Assembly (NCBI GenBank): GCA_037833965.1
Contig: AP031351.1
Span: forward strand, 756,501-820,500
Origin: Marchantia polymorpha subsp. ruderalis
Lineage: Eukaryota > Streptophyta > Marchantiopsida > Marchantiales > Marchantiaceae
Direction of reading: 5' to 3'
DNA length: 64,000 bases
A program made the translations under genes and the position numbers. How positions within the stretch are numbered: the stretch's first letter is position 1; every line of letters begins with the position of its first letter. Shown here piece after piece: positions 12,401 to 23,900 of this stretch. The notes under the pieces were generated by a model. It did no database searches, was not told the origin of the DNA, and saw nothing but the letters and a program-made list of their open reading frames with translations.

Positions 12401-14677
12401 TGCTGCTAAGAAGCATACGTTTTAATCCCAAACTTTGACATGCAGGTTTTTTAAATCCCCCGTACAGAAATTCGGCAGTTCTTCGAAGTACGTTTTCCTT
12501 CTGGTGACCCTAAACCTTAAACCCTAAACCCTGAACCCTGCCTGGGTTTCACGTATCTCTATGCCTAAAAAGAGCCGAGTTAAAAGTATGGAGACATAAA
12601 TACTGCACGGAGAGAAATTTTTCCTGCATGCCTACCCACTTCACTCTCTTGTCCATGTGTTCCTCACTGCCTTCGTGAACTTATTTTATGGTTTTTGTTC
12701 ACACTCTTTCATTATCAATGATTTGAAGTTTACGTCCTGCTCAATGATGTTAGTACAGATCAATTCTCATATTCAGGGTCTTTTACAATTCAAGTCTGGG
12801 ATGATCTACATAATTGTTCTTGTTTAAATGAATGCTAAAAGTTAGAAACACTCATATGTGAAGAATAAGCAAGCAATTCAAAGCTATACATTTGATTCAG
12901 CACCTCCGTGTGAAGCAGGTCTGCTTCTGGAAATGAGCAGTTGGCGCTGGAGTTGAGCAAGTGGACTTTCCATGAACGCGGACATTTGAAGGTGGATTTG
13001 TCTAAATATTTTTACAATTACCATCTATGTGTTTCTTAAAGCAGGTGCCGTGCGTCATTTAGCGTCGTTTCTTGATTCGTATTGGCTTTGCGCCTGGATG
13101 TCCACTAAGATGAAATTTTTCTCACAGGCTGTGAATGTTCATCACCAAAAGGTTGGAGAGAAAGATGAACCAGCGATGTACAGAATTACTGACCAGTTGG
13201 TGAGTCCCTGGGTCTCCCAAGCCTGCCACTTTGTTTCAATTACTCCTGGATATATCTGAAGTTCAAGTTACGCACCGGGCAGCTCTCGGCCACTATCAGA
13301 CCAAGATGGGTAGGAGTGATTGTAGTCTGGCTGACACTTGGAAGTTCCGAACTTCCTTTACCTATATCATTCTCCTTATTTCCCGTTGTCTTCCTATCTT
13401 CTTTGGCGTCGTCCTTGCGTCTATGGTCTGCAAGGTATGACGAGCCGATGTGAACAAGAACCGTTAACTTTTCTCAATATCCTCTTGAGCCTCGCCATGC
13501 TTTGCCGACCGCTGGGCCCTATCTCCGCGTAATGCGATATCATAGGTTCTCTCTTTCGAGTTTTCAAAGCACCCAGGGTCATCGTCGTCACGTAGTTTAC
13601 CACGGGTGTCAAGTTAGACGTCGGTCATGGCAACGCTGCACCATTTGGCCCTCGGGGTCATCCATGCGTCTCCTCTGTCTTCAGTATGTGGACGTAGACC
13701 GCTAAACGCATGAGGAATAAACAGTTTTCGGTGATTTCTGCGCTCGTAATATTTCACCAGAGTGCTCCACCAGATATATGTGGTTCGCTTCCATTTTTGC
13801 AGTACATTTCAGGTTCCTACGAAAACTCTCACTGATAGTTATACAAATACAGGAGTATTCTGTGGAAATTCACGAATGGACTGGGAAAGAATGGAGGCCG
13901 TATCAAGCTGATGATGTTCAAGTTCAGTTTTACATGATGAGTCCCTATGTCTTGAAGACAATGGACCACAACGGAAAGGTATGCTTATTTGAACAGGAAA
14001 TTTGGTTTCGAAGCTTATGAAAACAACTAATCTAGGGAAGCAGTTACCTTGTGGTCTTTTCATCAAAGCATCAAAGCTTGCATACGCATACGTAACCTAG
14101 CAGGTTCAAAGTTTTGAGTAGGGCAAGTTTTTTCAAGACACAGACGACCGTGAAAGAAAAGTTCTAGAGCAGAAAGCTATTGCATGGGTGGACATTATAA
14201 GAGTCAAGCAATGAATTCCCAGGTTTGGAAAGAGTCCCTTATTACTTTCTCACTTCATGAACTCGAACTGTGCAGGGTCTGTACCACACATCCTTCCAAG
14301 TGCCAGATGTGTATGGTGTTTTTCAGTTCAAGGTGGAATACAAGAAGCTTGGCTACACAAGCCTTACCTTAAGCAAGCAGATTCCTGTTAGGCCTTTCCG
14401 CCACAACGAGTACGAAAGGTTCATCAAAGCAGCCTACCCGTATTACGGGGGAGCGTTCTCCATGGTAAGAAATTGTGTCCCTGACTTGGTTCATCTTTAA
14501 CTTTAATAACTATTTTATCTTTTGAGCGCGGAGTGCTACCATTTTCATGAGCTCCCAAGATGCAGGCTTGCGCCATTCCTTCGTACTGATTTTGTTCAAA
14601 CTGGTATATGTACTTTGCACTGTCTGCAGATGACTGGCTTCTTCGTATTTGGGATTGTTTTTCTCTATCACAAATGA
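9419..14677 (+). CDS. OST48: Oligosaccharyltransferase 48 kDa subunit (OST48/DDOST), 13 exons
   Basis: Non-catalytic subunit of the ER oligosaccharyltransferase, which moves the dolichol-linked glycan onto asparagines of nascent proteins. Exons: 9419-9584, 10620-10730, 11001-11140, 11453-11575, 11675-11728, 11882-11995, 12191-12246, 12446-12487, 12919-12991, 13128-13199, 13853-13978, 14276-14464, 14630-14677. Every junction keeps frame, giving 437 aa, the usual family length. It begins with a cleavable signal peptide ([20 protein letters not shown]..., residues 1-23), followed by [20 protein letters not shown], the typical OST48 start. A luminal body follows ([41 protein letters not shown]). 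It ends in a transmembrane helix ([21 protein letters not shown]) with a very short cytosolic tail. An in-frame ATG lies upstream at 9344, but starting there would bury the signal peptide, so 9419 was chosen. Intron 1 is about 1 kb. Confidence 0.94.
12507..12540 (+). repeat. Interstitial telomere-like motif (CCCTAAA type)
   Basis: Four to five imperfect copies of the plant telomere unit (CCCTAAA, with CCTTAAA and CCCTGAA variants) lie in an intron of the OST48 gene, just after the exon ending at 12487. Short telo-box-like tracts are known in plant genes near promoters; here the position is intronic. It is too short to be a telomere end. Confidence 0.75.
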
Positions 14678-17600
14678 GCCAGCTCAACAAGACGTCAAGA
14701 CTCCACCTTTTTGTCCTGCGGCTTTTTTGGCAGTCTTCTTAGTGTACGGAATCCTGACAGTTGAAGACGGGCTGAAGAGAGTATGGGGGCTCATAGCCTT
14801 CATGCGATCAACCTGCTGCGATATCCTCTCAAGAACCGTTGAGACCCTAGAGTTGACACTAGAGCATCGAGGTGAGCGTGTCGACAGAAGGAGATATTAC
14901 CCGTTTGATCGAGGTTAATACAGCGAACTGCACATCGGAAGTAGTCAGGAACTAAAGTGAGTTTGTTAACCAATCTTTCTAATACATTATGTACGTATGG
15001 TCCATTGCCCATCAATCAATCCAAAAGCAATTTTTTGCTTTCTGTGCTTTGAGATTATTCGAGTTTATTTTATGAACACCCAGATGCAAACTTGCATATG
15101 AATATGAATCCTTATGATATATACCTTGAGTTATGCAGGGCCAGCTTATCACTTGTCTTATTTTCAATCCTTGTCATGTCTTCTGTATACAAAACCCTCC
15201 GGTCTATTGTTGTAAATGGATTCTAAGGGATGGCCTTAGGTAGAGGCGTAGATGGTGCATGAGCCGACCGATGCGCAGCCTCTCGCCGATGTTGTGAAAG
15301 ATTCTTATTATACTGGTCGAGTTGTGTTACCGCATAGGACCCATGCAACGTTCCCCAATGAATGGAACTTTGTCACCATGACTCGCCGATGTTGTTAAAG
15401 ATTCTTATTATACTGGCCGAGTTGTGTTACCGCATAGGACCCATGCAACGTTCCCCAATGAATGGAACTTTGTCACCATGACATAGACGGGAACGGCTTA
15501 TTGCCCTGTACTACACGGCGAAATAGAACCACAGTTATATAGTCCAAATTTTGCTCCAATGCAGGCTGAACCTTTTGGATGATAGCTTATAAGTTCAAAG
15601 CGGGGATTCGACGTCTTGGTCACCGATTGTCAATTTGCGTTCAATCTTGGCTTCTCCTCGCATAATCGAGGGTAGGGTATAAAACATACTATCTCGCCAT
15701 GCTACGAGAATATTGGAATTGCTATGACCATTGCTTCAGCTTCACAAACGTTTCCAGTGGTGTAGCCTTTATTTCCGGACCAGAAGTATGTGGAATTTTG
15801 ACTTTATTATAATTATGTCATCCATCTTTCCTCTGGACCCTCAGCAGATCTGGATCAGGGATGCCTTCTAAATCAAACCCCGCATTTGTCTTGGACTTAG
15901 TCACATCAGTAATTTTTTTCCAGTCTTAAGTTTATCAAGTACTTACTCTAATTTAGTCAACAAAACAACCTCTCTATTTTGGACTTCCGCTTATATCGGT
16001 AAATTTTTACGGGGCACCAAATATTTTCACATCCACATTTACATCAGTTTAATAGTCATTGAATATTTAAAGATGTATCTACTTCATGCTCACATGAAAT
16101 TTTGTAAAACTTGTAATTTTTTCTTCAAATAATGCAATTTCATCCTAATACTTGCAAATGGTGTACAAGCTATGATACATCTGCACATTATCCACATCCA
16201 CTCTGCTTATTCCTTCCAACAAGTTCGTATAAATGTGGCCATGAGAGAAAGGATTTTGCTTAAGTGATACATGAAATGTGATTTACAATCTACAGTCACA
16301 TTCTAATTTGGCCAAATTGAACAAGAAAGTTATTCGTCAGAAAAAGTAATAATAAAAAGTGCACAAACTTGTCAAATACAGTGATGATATATTGACTCAA
16401 TGACTTGGATTTTCTCATACCTGATTAAATATGTTGACTTTTAGTAGGATATTTGATGCTAAATTGATTGATTGGCTATGCTGATATTTACTACGCACAA
16501 TATTTGAAAAAAAAAAATCTGCAACATACAGTACTATGTGTGCACAGTTATAGATGAAATCATATGTTACATATTTGCAAAATATGTAACGGCAACATTT
16601 GCTATCTTTTTCATCATACTACAATTTGTTGAAGCTACATGTTTTTCATCCTTTTACCAGAGAAATTATAAATTGATCAGAACTATAGTTTATATTTGTA
16701 CCGTTAACTTTTGGTGAAACTCACATTTATGAAATAAAGATGGACAAAAATATAACTTGCAATAGTAGTCTGGATGGAGACAGTAACATCTCGATATTAT
16801 CAATCCAACGCATTGAGTATTTAAAAATAATCACTATTTCATGCAAAAGAAATCAATAATAACGTCATTTTATGCATGATTAGTATACAATATACTAAAG
16901 GGAGAAATATTCATGCTTATGTTAAATTTATAATTAAATGAGTCTATGCATCTATGAATATCCACTCGATTACTTTGAAAACGTGTTGGATACAAATTAT
17001 ACAAGGGGCGTTTATACCTCAAAGGTTATTCATGTTAGCAAAAGCTCTATAATACCCATCACTTAATTACTATATTAGTTAAACTTTTCATTTTTCCTCT
17101 CGTTGAAGTTAAATAAAGTGAGTTCAGAAGAAAAAAAAATTGTAGAAAAGAAAATGGCATGGGCATAATTGACATGAAAGATGTAGGAATATCGATAATA
17201 AAGAAATCATAATTAGAAGCTAAAGGAGTGTTTAGTGATTTTTAAAGAAATTACATACGATAGTGGGTATGTATAGTACCACAAGTCTATACGAGAGGAA
17301 TAAGTTCTCTTTAACCAAGCGTCTGTGAACCCTCTAAGGCATCGGCACTTTTAAAAACAAGTGCAATGTCGATAACGTAGATTTGTGATTGAACAGTGAT
17401 CAAAGGAAGAGAAGAGGTTAGTCGGATCTCAAAGGTTGGACTACAACTTTCAGAGCTTGAAGACTCGGATTCTCGCCGGGTTTTATGAGGAGAAAGTTTT
17501 GAAGTCAAGCGAGAGAATCGGGAGATGCCGGCATCAGCGTGCGGTACTCTTCGTGGCTTCCCCCTTGTCCGGATCTGCCAAGCGAAGCGATAGGAGTGCA

Positions 17601-17902
17601 GGGGAAAACAATTGAATTCGACGCACAGCTCGCAGAAGCAGGCGGGCGGGCGGGCCGGCGTTCAGAGATTGCAGAGACACGGAGCTAACGATTTGCTTAC
17701 AGATCTGGTGAGACAGAAAACGAACATTCGTCGGGTAGGCTGCAGGGCGGACAGCGGTTGGGTTGAGTGCAAAACGAAGCGGACGACAGAGCAGGGCAGG
17801 GCAGGACGGGGATTGACGGATGGGAAGCATTTGCCGATTATGAATGATTGATTGGGACGTGCAAAGAGCAGGGACGAAGGAGGGATATGGTGGACATTTA
17901 AT
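14678..17902. other. Spacer between OST48 and the RELCH-like gene
   Basis: This holds the OST48 3' untranslated region, the 100-bp tandem duplication at 15282-15481, and then about 1.7 kb of strongly AT-rich sequence (about 15800-17270) with no coding signal. From about 17300 the composition turns GC-rich towards the RELCH-like start codon, so 17300-17902 probably holds the promoter and 5' leader of that gene. No RNA gene or transposon protein was recognised. Confidence 0.6.
15282..15481. repeat. 100-bp tandem duplication, two copies
   Basis: The segment beginning CTCGCCGATGTTGT is present at 15282 and again at 15382, running through to ACTTTGTCACCATGA in both. I see only two base differences between copies, so the duplication is young. 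It lies downstream of OST48 and has no recognised coding content. Confidence 0.95.
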
Positions 17903-20900
17903 ATGGAGTCCGAGAAGGCTAGCACACGTAATGTGGTAATCGACTTTCTCTTGCAGGAGCACTATCACCTTACCGCCTTCGAGCTATACCATGAGCTTCT
18001 GGAAGATGGACAGGGTGCAGCTGCGACCAAGCTGCACTCATTTTTCTCTGATTCCGACACGTTCCCCTCCGAACAAATGCGAGCCTTACAAGGTGATCGA
18101 GCTCGATCTCTGCATCGTTTGTGTTAGACCGCTTTGCCCTTTAGCACTCTTTTATGGAAAACGTGCTCAAAGGAGAGAATTTAGTCCAATGTTTCTCAGT
18201 GCGAGAAAGATTCGTTCATCTGTTGATGAAATTCGGAAGCCTGCCTTTCACTAGATGATTTACTGATTCCAGTGACTGCTGAAACGCCCGATCTCGTGCG
18301 TTTGGGATCCGATTGAAACTCACTATCTTTTGACATGTCTATCTATGAAATGAGGGAGCATATAACTTATGTGATCCTCTTAGGTTGAGCTTCTCTATCA
18401 GCATAAGTAGAAGTGCGCGCGTGAAAAAAATCTCACAATAATTATTCTGTGCAATCTCACTTGATAATATCTTTTGCGCGAGCTACTTTTTACGAACATT
18501 GCCAACTTAAGAAGCGTTTCAACCAAGCAATGAAGATTTTTAAAAGCAATACCATAAGCGGCGAAACCATAAGGTATCCTGACTTGTTAGACGTTTCTCA
18601 CAGGAATCGATGCTCAGCTACTCGCTGATGAAAAAGAAGCAGCCATTGAGAGGGCAGCTGTCACCGAGTATGAGCTGAGACTTGCCCGAGAAGACATTAA
18701 AAGTCTTCAGGAAAAATTGGAGAGAAATTCTGAAATTTCTGCGGTGGCATCCGGTAATGAAGTATTTTTTGCTTCGGTTTTAAAATCCTTCCAGTATTCA
18801 CGATTGAAACATCTTATGTAAAAACTTCCTGGATACTATTTGACCTTTTCCCTAAAAATCGCCTGGAGAGCCTAGTCAGTAAATGCAGTACGGCTATTGG
18901 AAAGTTGTTTTCATACTTCTACTTGTTGACGATGTATAATTGTTCGCTAAGTATTTAAAGATGTACTCTTATGATGAATTGAAAATTCAACCTATGTACT
19001 GACTTCTTCTGCTTCGTTAGTAGAATCTGTTGCCCCTACAACTGAAGAGGAAGTTGCTGCTCCGTCGAAGAAAAGAAGCTGTAGAGATCTAGGTCCTCTC
19101 GGAGATGGGGATAGAACCGATTTGAATTGTGCGGTCAAGGAATACCTCGTAGCGGCAGGTTACAAGTTGACTGCGATGACATTTTACGAAGAGGTAAAGT
19201 CGATAACTGTGTTCATAGAATGAGGATTGTCTCGTTGTCATGGTTAGATTTTAAGTTTCTAGTTTGATGGTGACGGAATATTAGGATTGCTCACATTCTC
19301 ATGTTGTCATTAGACTACAAAGTCCTCCGCATGAACACTACGCTCTAATACTTTTTAGTGGAGGTCTTTGTGATTTTGCTTGCCCGTTTCGTGGTTACGG
19401 TTCTACAATAATGTGTTGCCAAAAATGTAATAAGTTTACTTGTATATCTATTGCTCATACTTTTTACTCTGCTCGTGCCTACTTTGGTTTGATTACCCTC
19501 ATGAGGAACTACTCCTCATGTTTCTTCGTGAGGATTCATGAAAATACTATCCACTCACATCAATAAGCTTCAGGTTGGGGATCAAGATATGAATCACTGG
19601 CGAAATCAGGCTGCACATGTTCCTGATGCGCTGCGTCGATATTATCTTTCATTTCTTGCTTCAACTGTGGATGCAGCCGAGGTAACTGTTCTTCCTACCA
19701 GCTCATTTGTTTGACGAGGATGTTTGCGGCGTTATGGTCGACTTGTCTCCATGTTTCAAATGTTTTGTTACCGCATTCCGTTGTTTTGCTTATCAGGAAA
19801 GATCATTACTCCTGTCTGAAAATGAGTCCCTTCTCAAAGACAAGGAAGCTCTTGGGGAAGAAGTGTCGTCTCTCACGAAGTCCCTGGAGAGCATCAGGAA
19901 GGAAGCCAAAGAGAAAGATAGACAGGTATAAAGCTGACTACAACTCAGTTCACATTTGTGTCGCTTTGTTTAGTGGAAGGAAACTTATATTCTTGGATTG
20001 AACACGGGGAGCTCAGAAGTTGTGTCCTCAGTCAGCAAGAAAGGCGTAGTTTGGTGCATTGCACTGCTTTGACGACATTCCACGCCTTTTGTCTCTATGA
20101 AATCTGAGTTTCTTCATGGAGGTTTGTGATGAGTATATTAAAGCTTTTCTTGGCTGAATCAAAAAGCTGCAGATATGTGATATTAAAACTGTAGCTTGTA
20201 ATCATAGGAACTTACCTACGAGGTTGTATCAACAGATTCGGCAATTGAGGGAGTCGTTGGAAATGACCCAAAAGGAGTTGAATGTAAACAGAGCGGAAAT
20301 GACATCATTGAAACTTGAGCTTGAATCCATGATCTCTGGTCGAAATCACGAGAGGTCTCAATCAGGAGATATTCCTGCTTTGGAGGAGAGACAAATAGAT
20401 GTCAATGGAAAAGCAGCTGACTCAGTCCCTAGGGAGGATGTAGTCAATGAAAGTCCAGTTACTCAGTCTGGACCCATTTCTTCTACGACCGATATGAGCA
20501 AAGAAACGATGAGCTCATCTGGAACTCTTACAAACGTCTATACAGAAAGTAATGGCGAAGATGGGTATAAAAGTATGCTGACCTCCGACGAACTCAGTTC
20601 TCACGAGACTAGACGAGATTCAGTTGACGAGAAACATGAGACAGTAAGTCCAGTTTGTCACATAGTGATACTGTATCTGCATTCATTTTTCACTGTGGCA
20701 TGGATATTGAGGGCTTATTTGGTCGCTGATGACGTAACTTCCATTTTTGGAGAGATATACGCTGCATACATGGCTACCAGCTGGTGACTTACTTGCAGAA
20801 TGATCTTCTTAGGTCATTTCTAATTGTACAAGTCTGATAGCTTTGCCCATGCTACTGACCATTACCTTTTTATGCTGGCATGAATATTACTCTGTTTCAC

Positions 20901-23900
20901 GGTTTGTTGTCAGGAGCTTCAGACTGTCCAAGTACTTGCCGATACGCTGCCAAAAATTGTGCCCTACGTTCTAATCAATCATCGTGAGGTGCGTAGACTT
21001 TTTCATCTAGCGAAACGTGACGCTTCATATTATCTTCTAATATGAAGCTGTGTAGACTTCCGAGGGGCCTCGTATATATTTTATCTTTTTCATGTTCCAA
21101 TACATAGTAGCCGGTGTTATTTTCTCTCCTTTTCTCCCATGGATTAATGGAGATCTTGTTGTATCTCCATATTATTGTGAAAGAGGCGCTGATTTGATCA
21201 TTTAATTGTCCTGCCAATATTGAAGGAGCTGTTGCCACTCATAATGTGTGCTATAGAGCGTCATCCAGAGCACACAGTCCGAGATTCTCTTACTCATACT
21301 CTCTTTAATTTAATCAAAAGACCCGATGAGCAACAACGAAGAGTCATCATGGACGTGAGTGCCAACTACAGAGTTGTTACTTTTAGAGGAAGTTGATTGA
21401 ACTCGCATTCCTTTTATCATACAGAGGGAGGCTATTGATGTCAGCAAAGAGGATTCAGCATATTGAGAAGTTATACATAGTAGAACGATTGTCTTAGAAT
21501 CAAATTGAACTATGCATACTGGAAGCACCTGTACTAGTCCTCTTCGAAGTTGTGTTAATGGACGAAGACCTGCGACTTGATTGTGCAATAATTTAAATGA
21601 ATAATTTGCAAACAGGCATGTGTCTCTCTAGCGAGGAACGTTGGAGACATCCGTTCAGAAACAGAATTGCTGCCTCAATGCTGGGAGCAGGTTAGTTTGT
21701 GTTGCCTGTTTATGAAACGAGTGAAATAGTGCCAGCTGCTAGAAGCGTATCTACCACAACCCCTCTTTCACATTGAGGTTTATAAGCGTTTGACTCCAAA
21801 ATTTGTTAGATAAAATGTTTATTATATCCGCTTGTCTTCAGCTGATCTCGTTCTGTTGATATAAACTTCGAAGGATGAACTGAAGAATAAGTGGGTGTTT
21901 TTGTGTAATACAGATAAATCACAAGTACGAGGAACGAAGAATACTAGTGGCACAATCTTGCGGGGAACTTGGGCAGTTTGTGAGAGCAGAGACGCGTCCT
22001 TCTTTAATTCTGTCCATCATTCAGCAACTAATTGAGGATGAGGCTACGGTAGTGCGAGAAGCGGCTGCGCAGAACTTGGCTCTTCTGCTGCCACTTTTCC
22101 CCGACTTGGACAAGTTTTTCAAGGTCAGCCTTGCTAAGGGAGCAAACATGGAGCAGAAAACTGCGTTCTTCAAAAGATGGGTGGCAAAGTAAGCACCTAG
22201 TTGCAATGTCAAAGAATGCTAATCTGTGCTCTCGGTCGTTTGCGTGACAAACGTGCATTCTACTGTTACATATTTTCAGTACCTACATACTGAGGGCACG
22301 TTAATCGTTATTTGGCTGATAATAAGAATTGTGGTGTGTTGGGGTACGTTATTTCTGCTCCTAGTTCCGCTCGCATTCCATGCACTTTTCAAGCTAACTG
22401 AAGCAGTTCCTGGATGTAGGTTGAGGAGCTTGTGTTTCAGCTGGTCTGCGATCCAGCTGGTATTGTGGTTGAGGCCAGTCTGGAACAGCTGATTCCAGCT
22501 GTGGTGAGGTGGGCTAAGTCTGAGAAGCAGCTCATACACCATCTCTTGAGTGCGCTCATCTCTCGTCTCCTCGGCTCAGTTCAGGTAACACATAGTTAGT
22601 CGTTGCTTTCAGAGATTGATATAACATTTGACTAGTACCGTTGATTTCCAAATCATTGCTGTAAGACACGTTGCCGGTGCTTTGAGTTTCTGAGATCACA
22701 GTTGGCGTTTGGCAGCGTTGTCCACCTCTATCAGGTGTGCAGGATTCTCTCGAGTTCCAACTTCGTATCTTGGGAGAAAGAGAACGATGGGTTTCGGATG
22801 TGTTGTTACGACTGCTGACGCAACTTCTACCAGAAGTGCGGCGAGTTGCCATAGAAAGTTGTCCATTTCCAGATATATTTCCAGAAGAAGAAGAGGAGGC
22901 TTTTTTCTCCGATGAGCTTTTGGGGTTGTATGCAAGGTACTTATTGCAAGTATAGCTCACGGGCTTTGAGGGTTGAAGCAGAAGGATGTGTCATGCGTAG
23001 GTACATGCTGTTTCTGCTTCTCTAGGTTATCTCATGTCTTCTTATGTCGAGTTTCTCGTCAGTGAAGGTAGCGATTTCGCGTCAAGTGATATGTTGGATC
23101 ATTTCTTAAATGGATCTGACTTTCCCACTATTGCAGCATGATGTCCATAGAGGCCATCCCATCTGTCAAGACAAGGTTTACAAAGAATGCACTTACTGAA
23201 TCTCCTCTTGATTTTGCAGGGCAAATCTACAGTGGCCTGATTTTGACTGGTTACCAGAAGACTGCTTTCCAGCTTTGTTACATCTAGCATGCATGCTCCC
23301 GCCTAGAGAAGAAGGTTTGCGGTCACGATTGGCCAAGGTTAGTCTGCAGATTCTGCTTTTCATAAGGTTCCTTCTTCGATGCTTGTATACAGCTACTTTA
23401 TAGATTTTATTGATACACGGAAGTTAAGTCAAGGTCAGTATACGAGCTCAAGCCTATCGCTGTGTGCTAGGAATATAGTATTTGTGCTACTCAGTTGTCG
23501 CTGCGAAATGTCCTTCTGCCAATACCAGTCAGATTTTTTCATTGGGCATACGACCTTTCTAATCTGCGTTAGAAGCTTAAAAAATTCCTTTTTAGTTGAT
23601 CGTGCCAGTTTTTTCTGCACAGCTTCTTCTTACTGCGAGCAATCTATTTGGCGGGGCATACTTGATGTCAATAGTACTGCCGATTTTCCTGATGGCTGCT
23701 GGTGATTACGCTGACACGTCACACCTATCATCCCGTCTCGCCAATAGGATCAAGGGTAAGACACAATATCAATAGTGTCAGAAGCTTAGATTGGCGCCTT
23801 TACTTGCAGCTGGTTATAGTCATTGTTGCTTATCCAATTCTCACGACAGGTAGATACTTCACTTAATTCTTCACAGCAAAAACCTCAGTATGTGGCATCA

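Noticed and set aside
17852-17902. Upstream in-frame ATG extending the RELCH-like protein by 17 residues
   Set aside because: The conserved LisH region starts right after 17903, and the extension has no conserved look. It cannot be fully excluded.
22124-22192. Read-through of the RELCH-like exon past 22123
   Set aside because: A GT donor at 22124 followed by the exon at 22420 gives the conserved VEELVFQLVCDPAG continuation.
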